Shown: positions 1-13,231, counted from the first letter of the stretch. The stretch is DNA of 64,000 nt from Emergomyces orientalis (GCA_002110485.1 MOWL01000088.1:992001-1056000), one strand, 5' to 3'. Notes: generated by a model from the sequence alone, not told the origin. Numbers and translations: made by a program.

Positions 1-130
1 TCATTAGTCAATATCATATCACGTGATATTGAAATTACTCGCCTTGGCAATGGAACAATGCAAACAGGGATAAAGGTACTGTACAGCATCATCTAATATT
101 ACATTCATAAATAAACTATATAATATTCTA

Positions 131-2489
131 TCATAGGAATTGCAAGAGTGTCCCAAGCATCTCTCTTGTGTCTATTTCATCGGTCGATGTTTCATCAAGG
201 CCGTTTAGTTGCTCTAGAATAAGAAGTCAGTTTCTGTGGCAGCCCGTTTGGGTGGAGGGCGGTGGTTAAAATATACTACCTTGCAATGTGGCTTTGATAA
301 CACTCAAGTTCTCATCACGATCTGAGAGTAGCGTCTTAATCTTTGTCTTCGCTCCGTCATCTTCGGCCACCAACCACGCTAGGATGACATCAATGGTCTG
401 CTTCGTGTTAGCGAAACCTCCCTGCAAAAAAAGAATCTGTTAATGGTTTTGCGTACCTGCAAACAGAAGAGCCCAGCATCGAGGCGTCGAGAAAGCCATT
501 CACCGGCCATGAGTTCTTGCTCATCCGAATTCATAGGTTTCCGTTCTTGATCAATTACTTGATCAACCGCTGAAACTTTCGACGCATATTCCCGTCGCAG
601 ATTAACCAGTCTCTCAATCTTTTCGTAGCCCTTCTCCATGAATTTTGCAAGCGTCCGTATCCGACTAGATGACTCCCCAGGGAGTAGTCGTAGAAGTGAA
701 GAAAATATTCCCAACAGGTGCTCTATCGATTGGTGGTCTTGCTGGGCGGGGATTAGTTTTATCAGCCTAGGAAGAGGTATTAAAAATAAGATACATACCT
801 TTTTCATGAACATCCCAAATATAGTCCTTAATACAGCAGCTTCGATAAGCCGCTCACAAACGGGGCCACCCCATTTCCCGCTAAGGGCATGATTAAGGAC
901 CCGCAACGCTCTTGGCTTGCTCATTTTGCCTTCTCTTAACATAATCTGCGCTAGTTCCACACCCTCCGCATCCATAAATTTCGCTTTTCCTTCATCTTCA
1001 TCTACCAAACAGGTAAGGCAATCGAAAAGATTCTCCACATACTCCTCTTCGTCAGAATCCTTTTCTGGGTCCAGCTTTCGGTATGCACTTAGCAACTGCA
1101 ACAGAACATCTACCATGTTATTTTCGATGAGGTGTTGCCGGTTTTTGGGGGACGATTGAACAAAGATTGCAAGAATCTCTGCCGCGTACTGCTTATTCTG
1201 TGTTACTGGTTTTTCTTTTTTCTGTATTCTATTTTTCAGCCAGGTTATCAGGTCTGGATCTTGCCCGATTTTCTCGGCAATGGGCAGTTGCGATGCGAGG
1301 TTCTCAAGAACGCCTAATGGCAGGTATGTTAGCTTCTAGAAGCTCAGATTTAGGGTTGCCAAAAACCTACTCATGATATGATAAACCCCTGATCTGTCCG
1401 CATCGTTTCCCTCGTCAAGCCTCGCAAGATTTTGAACCAGGAGGGCAATAACATCCGCATCCACCTTCGAATATCAGTAAAAAGGAGCCTTTTTGAAAGC
1501 CTCAAATGTGGCTTACCATAGCCGTGGCCAAAACATCCCACTCTTCCTGCTCGGCCTCGACGTCTTCATCAGTCAATTCACCAAGAATCTCGATCGCGTC
1601 AATAGCTATATCAGTATTTTCGTGAGACAATAACGAAACCAGGGAACCGACGCAGCCCAAATTTGCAAACTCCTCATACAGATCTGGATGCTCCGACAAG
1701 ATCGATAGCGATTTGATATCGGCATCGAGGTCTGCTTCAGACGCCATAAATCTAAGTAAGGTTCGTTTCGCATTAGAATATAAAGCCCGCAAATAGATGG
1801 GGTTGAAGCAATATATGCCATACACTTACTTTTGAGGCTCATTCTCAAACTTGGCCCGAAGCTCTGCGTTCTTCGATATCCTCTTCTCAAAGTTCAGCGC
1901 CAATCGTCGTAGCCAAGCGGAGTCAATTTTTTCCGGCTTTAATTCAGAACGGAGTGTTAATATGGGTTTGCCATCCCAGGGCGTATTGCAACAGGGGAAG
2001 AAAAACAGTTGAATTTCGCTATGCTCACCCCAGTATCTCCTTGATCTAGCTTTTCAACAAAGTCCAACGCGCCAGCCGTGTCGCGCGATATGCCACCACC
2101 GAAAAATCGCCCTTCCTCGTCATCTGGGATATCCTCGTCAGGGCTGACGTCTGGTGGGAGCTCAGGACCTGCTTCGTCCTCTTCGTGAAGGGCGTCTTCC
2201 ACGGCAGCCGACCGACTTCTGCTCGCATCGCCGTTGGCATCTACTTTCGCGCTTTTATAAAGTTTGCCTAATAAGAAAACAACCTCAATGGTTAGAGACA
2301 CAAGCCTGTTCAAGTGTGTATTTCCGGGCGGAGGGGATTGGGGAGGCGATTGGCGGAAACGTACTGGCATCGCGCAACGGTTCGGATTTGCGCTTAGATG
2401 GTAATAAAGGTTTCTACTCATTATTAGTACACTGGTTTTAAGTCGTCCAAGGGGTGCAATACCTTAAATAGATCATCTATGTTGGCCAT
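131..2489 (-). CDS. CTNNBL1-like nuclear protein (beta-catenin-like 1)
   Basis: Ten exons: 2463-2489, 2365-2392, 2029-2267, 1830-1936, 1517-1751, 1371-1464, 799-1313, 457-741, 280-421 and 131-213. Every junction has GT/AG borders and matching phase; the sum is 1755 nt, or 584 aa. The start is the MANIDDLFK methionine; two tiny first exons (27 and 28 nt) precede an acidic, Ser-rich segment. The core (EKIDSAWLRR, NFEKRISKNAELRAKF, SILSEHPDLYEEFANLGC, DHQSIEHLLGIFSSLLRLLP) follows the CTNNBL1 armadillo-like family, and the tail is acidic, ending in LLQFL. In other eukaryotes CTNNBL1 binds the Prp19/CDC5L spliceosome complex and acts in the nucleus; that role here is by family. Its 5' end faces the Tom6-like gene across 434 bp. 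Length and content look intact. Confidence 0.9.
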
Positions 2490-2923
2490 AGCAGATAGCA
2501 CAGAGCTGGCAGAGAGCTGCAAAGCAGGACGATGAGCTGAGGAGCCGAATCTTAAATTATTTCAGAATAGAGAGGAGCAATAAAAAGTATGAAGAAGTAA
2601 ATTATCAAGTAAAACGTCAACAAACTGCAGGGTATTGGCTATTTATCTCTCTTGGATTGACGCTTTCCCACTCGAAGCTGTTTTATCCCAAACCTACAAG
2701 TTGGCTGATCTACATGGATGCTACGTCACGCGAGACATACCACCTGCGCAGTTGCGGACCAGGAGCTTTCTTCAGGATTTTTCCCGCTCATCATTAATTA
2801 AACTCGTCTTTTGACAGTTATCTTTCCACCCAGTACAAGTGTGCTCTCCGCGATTTTACGATAACAACAACTTTACCAACCAAAAGCAACCCTTCAACTT
2901 CTATAAATAATATATCACACAGA
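2490..2923. promoter_or_regulatory. shared divergent promoter region
   Basis: A 434-bp gap between two divergent start codons (CTNNBL1-like on minus, Tom6-like on plus) must hold both promoters. The plus-side half near 2830-2920 is rich in C/T and A with a TATAAATAATATA stretch about 25 bp before the Tom6 ATG. No convincing operator was recognised. Confidence 0.5.
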
Positions 2924-3207
2924 ATGGCTCCCAAGCAGCGCATCGTCGTACAATCCGGGCCGGCTAAGAAGCAGCGCGAACCAGAGTCAACTCTTTCCGC
3001 CGTCTACCACAGCATCACATCCCCAGAAAATGCACCCTTTCTGAGAAGCGTGGTGATATTCGGGGTAAGATTTTATCCATCAGAACAAGCCGCAGACAGT
3101 CTTGGGCATTTTTAATGGAATTCAGCCTTGGCTAACGTGTACCTTTATCGTAGGCCGCCGTCGCATTCTTGCATAGCAGTCTTAGCGAGCTGCTTATTCC
3201 TCAGTAA
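2924..3207 (+). CDS. tom6: Tom6-like subunit of the mitochondrial outer membrane translocase
   Basis: Two exons, 2924-3064 and 3154-3207, phase 0, give 64 aa. The protein starts MAPKQRIVVQ, has a basic N-terminal half, then SPENAPFLRSVVIFG, and a single hydrophobic segment AAVAFLHSSLSELLIPQ at the C-terminus. This is the layout of fungal Tom6, a small tail-anchored protein that stabilises the TOM core around Tom40; the yeast protein likewise ends in a helix followed by a short MLAPQ-type tail. The stop lies inside a CAGTAAGT string that could also be read as a donor, so a longer spliced form cannot be excluded. Similarity is judged by eye, since the family is short and diverged. Confidence 0.7.
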
Positions 3208-4111
3208 GTCAATCTGCGAAATTTCGGGGTTAAAATGGTGAATTCATGATGCTGCCATATTGTCTACAATTCGATTCTTGATTTCGCTCTAGAAAGAGGA
3301 AACGAGATATGATAGAAATTACGGCGAACCGTCGAAACCTCGAGAAAATACTGTCATCATATCCATCACGCCTCATGCAATGTATTTTTCACTATAACGT
3401 CCCTTCCTAATCTCTTCTTAATCCAGATTGTAATCGAACCACATTTTTTTCGCTTTCGCAACCTCCCGAGACCCCGCAAGCATATATTTCACCTTTACAC
3501 ACCCTTCTTCCCCCGACGAAACATATAAATACATGCATACGTATACGGAGTGAGCGGTTGGCCAGGAATCATATTTCCTTAAGTAATTGCTCATGATTGT
3601 TGGTTTTATTGTACGATATGATATACACGCCTGAAATCGAGTGGCTGGATTTTACTCCGAGGCACAGAATTGGCATTTTTTCGTGTTCTTTTTCCATATA
3701 TTTCTATTCTATTTGAAACAAAAACAAAATTTACTGCTTCGAGACCTTTGGATATCGCTCGGCCCTTGATCTAGGGGATTACAGCAGTATGAGCGGCAAA
3801 TTGGAAGCGCGTACCCCATATTTTCTGATTGTAAGGGATGGGAGTACATCTCGGTATACACCCAATGTAAAGTCCTTGACACTGGCTCTTTCACACTCAA
3901 TTTTATGGGTGGGGAAAGTTTCAACTTGATGTCGATATATATTATACAGCCGTGTTTTAACATTACTGCTCACTTTTCTGCCAACGAACATTCCAAACCC
4001 TTATTCCATATCAGTTTTCCTGCTAGGTGTTCTTAAATACGAAAGCATCGAAATCATGTCACAAAACATCACAAGATAACATACGTTTCCTGCAACAGTC
4101 CTACCGCCCGC
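3208..4111. other. intergenic, convergent 3' ends
   Basis: About 900 bp between the 3' ends of the Tom6-like and SDR genes, AT-rich with T-runs. The open frames on the minus strand (3709-3991) have no recognisable protein. I see only untranslated tails and spacer. Confidence 0.5.
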
Positions 4112-5125
4112 CTAAGACTTTCTCCTCACCTCCGCCTCCTTTTCGATCCACTCCGCGGCGACATCCTTCCACATGTCATTCCACCGCGACAACGGTGGGC
4201 GGCGCTCCATAACATCCCCCATTGCCCACGCCATTCTCGCCCGGTCAAGGGGCTCAGATACGTCGTCGTCGGGACAAATGATGTAAAATTCCCCTTTGCC
4301 CAGCTTCTCATACATATACCGTGCCACCTGCTCAGGCAACCATGCGCCCTTTGGCTTTTTCCCATCAGGCACAACACCAGCGTTTCCAGTCATGGAGGTG
4401 TACGTCCACCCAGGAATGAGGAGGTGCGTAGAAATATTCTTGTTCGGGAGGAGATCGTGACTGAGCTGTTCCGCAATGGATTTCACGGCGGACTTACTGG
4501 CGTTGTAGGCGGGATTTTTGGCTCCAGGCGGATTTGTAATACCTTGCTTTGAGCCGGTGATTATGATGGCTCGTGACTCGTCGGCTGAAGCGGTAACCAC
4601 GGGGAGGAATACAGCCAGCCCATTTACAACGCCCATGATGTTGGTTGAAAATGTCTAGGGTGTATATACACACATATAAATGTAGACTTAGCCGAAATAC
4701 CTTCACAAGGAACCGCGCGCAAAAAAAAAAAATACAGCACCAAACAGAAAAATGTGCACAAGAGTAAGAAGACAGACCTTTTGGAAATACTCCGGATCCC
4801 CCCACGGCATCTCAGGAACTTTCGGCTTAAAGCTCGCGCCCGCATTGAGCATCAGCAAATCCACTCCGCCAGGAAACATCTCTCCGATTTTCCGCGAGAG
4901 ATACTCCCAAGAAGCCAAGTCACCGACATCCATGACATGCGTGAGCGTCTTTGCAGTCGGTGTGTCGCTCAAGATCGTATGGGCATTGGCTAGGTTTTCG
5001 GCGTGGATATCTACTAGAATGAGGTTCATGCCGTGCGAACGGCAAAGCTGAGCTACGGCGAAACCTATCCCACTCCCCCCACCTGTGATCAGCGCGGTGG
5101 CATGGGGACGGAAGGCGGCGGCCAT
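4112..5125 (-). CDS. short-chain dehydrogenase/reductase (classical SDR)
   Basis: Two exons, 4778-5125 and 4112-4654, phase 0, make 296 aa. The Rossmann nucleotide-binding motif TGGGSGIG is at about residues 14-21, followed by the LNAGA motif of classical SDRs. Catalytic residues are Ser151 (ITGSKQG), Tyr166 and Lys170 (AYNASK). An acidic residue at the end of beta-2 (LVDIHAEN) points to NAD(H) rather than NADP(H), which is an inference. There is no signal peptide or membrane segment, so the enzyme is probably cytosolic. The substrate cannot be told from sequence. It lies in the same orientation as the RNase gene 0.9 kb upstream; no shared function is evident. The gene looks intact and of normal family length. 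Confidence 0.88.
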
Positions 5126-5988
5126 GTTTATGAGATGAGAGGATGATATTTTCCTCTGTCACTTTCTTGTTTGAATATTTTAGATGTCCTAACAGACAAA
5201 AGACGGGTTGTGATGGATTGGTGGTGTGAGGGGAAGATAGGAGACATTTCTTTTCAAGCTTCTAAAAAGCTAAGGCTGGAAGTTAATAGCGGCAATTGTG
5301 GGCGGGGAAAACGCTCCGGGCCAAATTGATGATGCATGGATTGTCCATATGAGCTCGTTATTTGGCTGGGCTGATGTCACAAATAATTAGCTAACGTACC
5401 TGGAAGTACGGAGGTATTTTAGATGCGAACTCTATTCATCCATGGATAGCCTTGTTTGACAAGACGACTGTAGGTTTTACGACCATTGCCTTTGTATTCA
5501 ATGGGCTGTGCACCCATCTATCTACCCAGGTGTGCATGTGGGACATGTTTCTTTGGAAGTAATTGATTCCACAACCCGAAGAGGTGCAAAGCAGATGCCA
5601 AAAAGGCGGCCCTCTGGTAAACAAAAGGCGTAAATGATAGGGTACATATATACACCTCCCCAATGTTTTATCCATACAAAGTAAATATCGTACACCATCT
5701 ATCTATTCATACAAAAAAGATCTTTATACATAGCTCAAAACCCCAAATTCCCACACATGAAACCAAACTCCTAGTCGACCATAAAACAGGCCAACCATAC
5801 TTGTTACAGCCAAATTTCTAGCAACCCGCCATGCATTTGGCATTAAATATTCCAAAGGGGATTCATTTCCATCAGAGAAAGACGCGAATCGAGCCAGCCC
5901 GACAATCCCCTCCAGATACATATTATCTGTCCTAATAAAGGACGGATTGGAACGACATTGTGCCACCGTTTTGGCTAGTCCGCCTTCC
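5126..5988. other. intergenic, SDR promoter and cyt-4-like 3' region
   Basis: 860 bp without a supported gene. It holds the SDR upstream region and the 3' flank of the RNase gene. The short ORFs here (5436-5675, 5724-6044 minus) show no recognisable protein. Confidence 0.5.
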
Positions 5989-8900
5989 TCAGCTAAGTAT
6001 AATTCCCCTCGATGCAAGTGCACCGTTCTCTGGACGTTTGACATGGCGAGAAAATTTAACAGTCACTCTAAGAGTATACATATCAATTGACACAAGTTCC
6101 ACATCCACCAGATCACCTATTTGCATTGGTGAAGCCGTTTTGTCGAGAGTGACTAAACACTGCAGATCGAAGGGTTGCAGCCTGCCGTAATATTCATCCA
6201 AATCGGCGCCAAATTCATATGTTGTGTCGAAGTTCTGGCCTTGGATGATACACTGAAATGTCGGGGGGAGCTTTGCTGCGTTGAAATAGAAGGACCGGAA
6301 AAGGGCCTGGCAGATCCAAAAGTCACGGGAACGGTTTTGCGCTCTATCCTTTAGGCGATTCTGCCAATCAGCGCGTGCGATATATTGTTCAATGTCTGGT
6401 TTTTTGAATGGGAGGTTGTCGGTGACGATTTGATGTATGGAGGCTGACGGTTCATTCGCCTGCTGGCGAAGTACCGCTTCTATTTGCCAGTGGGCAATAA
6501 GGTCGGTATATCGTCTGAGTGGGCTTGTGCACCTCACATATTGGTCGACACCAAGTGAGGTATGTGGCGTTGGATTCGGCGATGAAAAGGATCTTGGAAG
6601 TCCGAGGTGGAATGAGTTGGGTATTTCCGCAGAGATTTTATCTCTCGTGAACGGCGAGTATTCGGGGTGATACCACGTTCCTGCGAAAACTACTGGGACT
6701 TGCCGGTCTTTGAGCCATTGACCAGCAATCTCACCAGCCAGCACCATGACGTGGTTGACAAGATCCTCTTTTGTCGATTCCATCATCTCAAATGGATCAG
6801 TCGCTAGATTGCTAAAGTGAACGGCAGGATCCCCAGTATAATGATATCCCATCGTTCTATCGACCGAGTACATTGATCCTTGATCCTTTCCACCAGATAT
6901 TCTTGGTTGGGACTTTTGCCGGGATAAAAATTCCAAGGCACCTTTATCCATTCGTTTCTCACGGCGAGCAGCCATCAGTTTTTCCAAAGTATAGAAAGAC
7001 GACTTATGTTCATCATGGATATCGTTTTCAGCTTCTTCGCAAGGCTCTTGCAACTTGCCGCCAAAAGATAGAGTCAGCGAAGGGGCTGCCTCTCGATCAA
7101 TACCAAATAGTTTTCGTACTTTATTTGGCGTGACGTAGATTATATTCTTGACATATCCATTAGTGATATTGGTTTCAAGTATATCCCCCGTTACGTTAAC
7201 CTTCGCACTGAAAGTTAGGGCTGGGCGGCCAGGAGCCAGACTGAAGTACTCATGGACAAGAGTTTGCGGCAGCATGGAATAAACCCGCTCGGGGGAATAG
7301 AAGGATCTCTTGAATTCAGCAGCTCTTTTGGCAACTATGTGATCGGGCGGGACAAACGCGGACGGATTAGCAACGTGAACATGAACCCAGTATGTATAAT
7401 CAGAACCGGGAATAGGCTCGATAGAAAATCCATCGTCGATTTCTGCCGCATGAACATCATCGACACAGAACACAGGAAGATCGCCCCAGTCCTTCCTTAG
7501 ATCTTTCATCGTATCTGGAAGGCCTTCTGGTCCAAGATCTTCACAAAATTTGTTGGATTCCTCCTCTATTTTGTCTGCAGGCCGGGAAATTCCATGGCCG
7601 GGGAGTGCGAGTTGTTCGTAAAGGACATGGAGATTTTCCCACGGAGTGAAGACACCCATTTCCTGCAAAAACAAATATCCTGTGGGAGGGGTCAAGCGGA
7701 GGTCGTTGTAAAGCCCAATCGCCCGAAGAATAGCAGAACCCGACGTTCTCAGAGTGCCGGCCGTCATGAGGCAGGGAGGAAGCGTCCACATGCGGAAGTA
7801 ATCAAGAATAATCTTGTCTGTTTCGGAAAATGGCTCGATCTCATCTTTGGAATAGGCGCTGCTATTTTCATCTGTAGAAGTTAATCTGTTTCTCGCACTT
7901 GGTCCGACTGAAAACACCGTGGTTGGTGACCTAGACCGCCGGCTTTGTTGAATGATTCGTCGGGCTTTGCGAATGAACATCTCGATTGGGTGTCTATTCG
8001 CGTCGGGTAGAGTCTCCCCCAAGGCTAGCTTTTTCATCCGATTCCGGTATTCCCTGGCCCATCGAATGACGGTGGTGACCTTCACGGCTTCCTCTTTTGG
8101 CCGAATGGTGTACGATTCGGTAAATGGTCCAATCCTGTTACCAATGATGAAAAAGGATAAGCGACCAATGGCTCTTTGAATAGCCCACCGCTCTGGGCTT
8201 GTCAACCTGGAGGGATCAAGCCCAAGAGCCTTCTCTGCAATTTCATCCAGAGTCATTATCGGAACATCCCCATCAACAACAAGTTTGTCATACAAATCGT
8301 CTAAAACGATTGCGTGAGAGCGATGGAACTCTTCTGCCGCAGCGGTGAAATCCATCATCAAATCAATGAGATGAGCCCCGATCGGGCGTGGAACACCGCC
8401 TTCTTCCCCTAACTGGGCTAGAGTGGCTTTTTCGACTCTGCGTGATGGAAAATAGGGCAGGAGCTTTTTCACCATATCTAATGTTGCTACCCTGCTGGCA
8501 ATAAATTCCATTTTGGTAAGACTTGTGGAGCGCCACTTCCCTCTCATTGTATAAAACTGGTGCTGCATGTCCAATGACCGCATGTATATTGCCAACTGAC
8601 CATCTGCGAAACTTGATTCCCTGGTTTGTGTGAGCGACATTCGTATTAATGACATGATGAGAGGCTTACGATTTCAGTACAACCATGTCCCCAGGTTGGA
8701 GAAAGCGCGATCCTGCATCCTCGTCGACAGAGTGACGGTATTCATCGGTGTCAAATAAATCAATATTATCTTCCTGATTCGCCAACCCGTCCTTTAACAT
8801 ATCCCCTTTGAGGGTTGCTCCGGAGTTGGCGTCACCAAGTATTTGGATCGGGTCCATTGCACTGATCAACGGCTGATTCTTTTGTTGCCATTTGCGAAGG

Positions 8901-9266
8901 TAGTCGTAGATGTCACCATCCCCTTGTAGCTCGGCTTGCGATAGCTCGGTTTTGAGCAATGATTCCCGGACATTGCTAGAAGTGGAGGACGAAACCTAAG
9001 AGGACATTAACAGACTTTCTCTTCGTTGAGATGAGATGAGCACTGCATACATATTTAGTGTGGCGAAAACCCCGACAGTATGACCTGGGAGCAAATCGTA
9101 AGTTGTATGATGATCGTTCAGTGACGCTGTTTGAGGAAGAGGTTATTGCTAGTGCGCTTGACTGAAGCATCCGCTGCTGTAACCAGATATAGGCATGAGT
9201 CTGCAGCTGTTGTCCATATATAGTAGCGGATCGAGAATTTCTCAACCACATTGAAGAAAACAGCAT
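5989..9266 (-). CDS. Cyt-4/Dss1-like mitochondrial 3'-5' exoribonuclease (RNase II/RNB family)
   Basis: Three exons, 9051-9266, 8670-8995 and 5989-8620, with agreeing phases (0 and 2), make about 1057 aa, close to Neurospora CYT-4. The ATG at 9266 starts an Arg/Ser-rich stretch without acidic residues, fitting a mitochondrial presequence; the alternative methionine (MLQSSALAI) a few dozen residues later is possible. A QPGDMVVL segment precedes the catalytic RNB domain: FCVDDVHAAEIDDGFS carries the metal-binding aspartates, and YVRCTSPLRRYTDLIAHWQ is the conserved RNB Arg/Tyr motif. The C-terminus has an S1-like strand-rich region. In yeast, Dss1 with Suv3 forms the mitochondrial degradosome; in Neurospora cyt-4 affects mitochondrial RNA processing. 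Function here is by family. The exact 3' end was taken as the first stop. Confidence 0.88.
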
Positions 9267-12200
9267 CCTCAATATGGCACGGAAAAGAGCGTGGTGCTGG
9301 GCAGCAGGCCGGCAACCTCAAGTGTAGCTGACGAAATTTCCCATCGCTCTCGCTATCTCGCTATCTCGAATACGGAGTATCAGTCTCTAGATCAGCTTTT
9401 TTTTTTTTTTTTTTTTTTGGGGACCGGATTAACTTTACGGGCAAGTATTGCCGTGATGCAACGCTAGCCCAGAATGTTAGTCTAGCTTGGCAAAATGTAT
9501 CTCTTGGCATAGTTAATATTTCGAATGATGATGTTTTTGATCTTGAAGGGAGCATCAATTCAGCAGATGCCAAATGCTTTTGGTCGTCTCCGAGTGGAAC
9601 AAATTGACGAACTATCATTGAACCACCATTGGAAACTCAGAAGTGAAATAACCTTGTTTCACTAGATTACAATATCAATTGCACGAGTCCTAGAGGACAT
9701 AAAGCTGCCCAGAATATATCTTCAACAACCCAAGATGGATGAAACTGCTGTGCTCGAAATGTTTGGACAACATCCAGTGCTTTATATACACCCACAGATA
9801 TGCCTGTGTGTTGCACTGACTGATATTTCCTCGTAATCCACTATCATCAACATTCTGACATATGGATTTGAGCGCCTCTGCGTGAGTTTTCCAAGGCCAA
9901 CTGGTCAAGTGGTCAACCGGGGTGCAAGCGGAGGCAATAGAGTCATCTTAAAAGCCAAAGTGACTGAGAGGAGACCAGTTCTGTTGATAAAAGATATCCA
10001 AAATGATTCCTCAATATCCACCATGAGCGCATTGAGAGCGCCCGATTGATGAAGCCTGTTTTTGCACATCACAAAACGACCCCTAAGTTATCGGATGGAG
10101 AAGAGATCTTCCCCGTCAACGCCAATTTATTGCTGATGGCCTCCTGCTCACCTTTGTTGGCCGAATATGAATGTAATGAATATGGTTGGCCAGGGATATA
10201 TCATCAATTTTTTTGCAACAGCTTGCCGCAATGAACAATTCACGAATGAGGATTTGTCGTCCGGGAACTTTCCCCGCCACGGCATCATATCATTCCTCGA
10301 TGATCTTACATACAGGGCCAAGAGATCGCATGTCGGATCATGAATCCTGCAAATACTTCGTGCGCACCGCCCTCCATTACTTGTGAAATGCACCTGGGTA
10401 TATTTTACCGTCCCCTCCAGCTCTCCGAGTAAAGTAAAGGGCGGGCTTGTCACAAAATACATAACTCAATCCTCTGGCTCTATCTCGACTGGAAATGTTC
10501 TCAGTGCTAATATCCGATAATCCGTCACTGTACGCGGATCCCACGCCTTCGTCCTACCAGAAAAAAAAAAATTGACAACGCTGTAAATGTACTACGGTCT
10601 CTAAACTTCTCAGAAACTTACCCAAGGGCGATGACAAATATGACATATAATAGCCAATTTTGCTGGGTTTGATGCAAACCGCTGCAGGAAGTTTTCTTTT
10701 TCGATCTGCGTGTGCATTGTTTGTTATTTTGCGCGAGGCCTCATACCTTTTGCCAGACAATTACAATAGACTCTGCCCAAAAATATAGCCTGCCTGAGCC
10801 ACCAAACTGAAATTGCTAATTCAATCTTAAAACCCAGTGGCTTCGTTCAATCATTTTCAAAATTCATACATCTGTGATCGAACTTTCCTCATTTCTGGGC
10901 ATAAATGCCCATGGGCCAGCCAATATGAAAGTACGTCAATGTTACCCAGCAAATTTCGTGGGAGCCTTCATTGTCAGTCAAGATACTGTTGCAATCGAGC
11001 TTGTTCGCCTGGCCCCAGAAATAATACCAACTCTTCATTAACTTCAAAGCCCGGTCGGATCGGAACTGTGGAGGGTGTCTGCATCATAATCTGTGTACTT
11101 AATTTTGATCGGGGAGTATCAGTTGATGATGTGCGCAGTCATCGTTGGTTAGTTGACATCCTTTCACCCCAGATTGAACGAATTGAAAACCCCCCCTAGG
11201 CTGTTTCAAAATACAAACAAGCAATCGCTTGAAAGGAAAACTGAAACCTGAGGGCCCAGCAAAAGAAGTTTCCAGGCCGGCATCCTTGTAAACAGGCAGT
11301 TTCAGCCAAATTTGCTCGGACTTTCCTTAAGGTCTGGGCCATTTCTGGCATAAAACGACAAAGCCAACAGGGCGCCCTGAAAATGGGTATCCCAGGGTTT
11401 AAAAATATCTATCCCCCAAACCGAGAGGGCGCGTATTGGAAACGTCGAAGAATATCAATAAATGTTTTCGGTGCTTCAGAACCCCCTGCTTGGATGCAGT
11501 TGTTTGGCGGTTGACGTGTGGACCCATGGCCAAAGGTTTCTCGTTAAGCGCTGTGGTGGGGGGATCCTAGGGCTGCGTCATGCTAACAATCAGGGTTTCC
11601 TGGTTGAAACCAGACGGGCGCCACGCCTGTAACTTTTTGTTGGAGCTCCTGTGGCTCCACGCATTTCAGGGCGCCTTTGCATGTGCTATCTATTTTTAAT
11701 AGCTCACGAGCACCCAGCTACCAAAACACAGGGATTAGGGCTTGGTTCTCAGGGCCACAGCTCTTCAGCTACTGATTGGCTGTGGCGGCGCATCCTCGGA
11801 TCGACTTCAAACACGTTTCTATCCACTGTGATTGCTCAGAAGCTTCATGACGACTCTACATTTTGCTTCTTCATGATTGCTGATTGTTGCTAGTGTAGGA
11901 TAGAGCTCTAAGAAAAGAAAAAAGAGTTGTCTAGACAATATGATCAGCACCATGTCGTTCATCGGGAAGTCAATAGGATATTTGTATTTAAAGCAGACAT
12001 GACAACCACCTTCTATTTGGTTTTCTCCTCTCTTTTGCAGCAATCAGCCAACAAACTGCAAAGTATCTGTTTCCTTTCTTCCTCTTTCACGAGTTTCTTA
12101 TTCTGTTGCCTTTCGAGTTTTGTTTGTGGATTTTTTTTGCCTCCGTTACTCTTCCCTTCTGAACTAAAATTAATATTTCAATTCCATTCCAATTGTCCCC

Positions 12201-12476
12201 AAAATCCTTTATCTATAGGCTCTGGAAAGCCATAGTTTCATCATCCATTGCTATTCATATCCATATTTTTATTGTTCTCCTAGCATAATTTCGCCATACG
12301 ACAGAACTCATACCCATATCCGGATAGTCGCCTCTCTAGGCCACTGAGTTCGAGACGAATAGCTTCGATAGCTCCCGTGATCCTACGCTGCGCAACGTCA
12401 CAATCTTTATCTTTTTCTGATATTTTCTCTTGGTCATATCTTGTTTAAATTCCGCCACCTCCTTAGCAGAAGCAAG
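9267..12476. other. 3.2-kb gene-poor interval with long leader of the MARVEL gene
   Basis: No frame on either strand shows a recognisable protein, and all ORFs are short. The left end holds the cyt-4-like promoter. From about 12000 to 12470 the plus strand is strongly C/T-rich (TTCTCCTCTCTTTT-like runs), as in long leaders of highly expressed fungal genes, so much of it may be 5' UTR or promoter of the gene starting at 12477. Confidence 0.45.
9397..9418. repeat. poly-T tract
   Basis: A run of 22 T residues just upstream of the cyt-4-like gene. It is a plain homopolymer; no duplication or element end was seen beside it. Confidence 0.9.
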
Positions 12477-13231
12477 ATGGGTTTCTCTCACGATGGTGCT
12501 CTTGGAATCACGTTCAAGGTTGTCCGCGTTCTTCAAGGGGTCTGTTTAATTTCTATCATCGGCATGACCGCCAACTTCATTTCGGACATGGTCGAAGCGC
12601 ATGTTACTCCGCCCCAAGTGCTTGTCGGCACAATCAGCGTGGTAAGTGTTCACAAAACCCAGTGTCTAATCGGCCAGATTAAAAACATTCCCTTCGTGAC
12701 GGCTAATGACTTATTTGCGAATTGCAGACATGCATTGCTACTCTGTACTGCGCAATTACCTTCATCCTCTATCTGGACGGGATCCTCCCTCTTCTCATCT
12801 CTGCAGGCACGGATGCCCTTCATTTGATTGCGGTGATCGTGATCGCAGTGGTTGTTGGGAAGCCACTCTCCTATCTCAATTGCAATTTGATAGGCAAAGT
12901 TACCGAGTCCTCTGGTTTCGCTTTCACCACAGCTCTAGTGAAAAATCTCGATAAGGACGGTGGTAAGCTAGGCTATACCCACTGGGCCGGAGCTTCCAAA
13001 GCATATTGCCTTGAGATGAAGTCTATTTGGGGGCTTAGTATTGCTCTTTGGTGAGTTTGCAGTTTCCTCCCCTTGTTCAACTGCGATGGCAGTTCTTGGC
13101 TTGAAACTTTGTTATACTTGCAACTCGGGCTGACTTCTCTCATCAGTATCTTGTTTGCTTTATCTACAACATGCATGGTCTTCTTGTGGCGCCAGTCGCA
13201 GGAGGATGCCCCCAAAGACATCGAGAAATGA
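12477..13231 (+). CDS. MARVEL-domain four-helix membrane protein
   Basis: Three exons, 12477-12641, 12728-13050 and 13147-13231, phases 0 and 2, encode 190 aa. Four hydrophobic segments are visible: around VVRVLQGVCLISIIGMTANF, TCIATLYCAITFILYL, LHLIAVIVIAVVVG and the C-terminal IWGLSIALCILFALSTTCM. The hydrophilic tail is rich in Gln, Glu and Lys. Fungal MARVEL-like proteins (PF01284 group) of this size and topology sit in the plasma membrane or vesicles; Nce102-type members mark eisosomes, but which subgroup this is cannot be told. The start is the ATG after the long pyrimidine-rich leader. The gene is intact and stands alone in a gene-poor block. Confidence 0.75.

Noticed and set aside
9397..9418. 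Poly-T (also 36441-36463) as the poly-A tail of a retroposed gene or SINE
   Set aside because: No adjoining gene-like or tRNA-like sequence and no flanking target duplication found.
11630..11680. Similarity of the CTCCTGTGGCTCCACGCATTTCA region to 18309-18360 as a dispersed repeat
   Set aside because: Only about 25 loosely matching bases; no extended homology or element ends.
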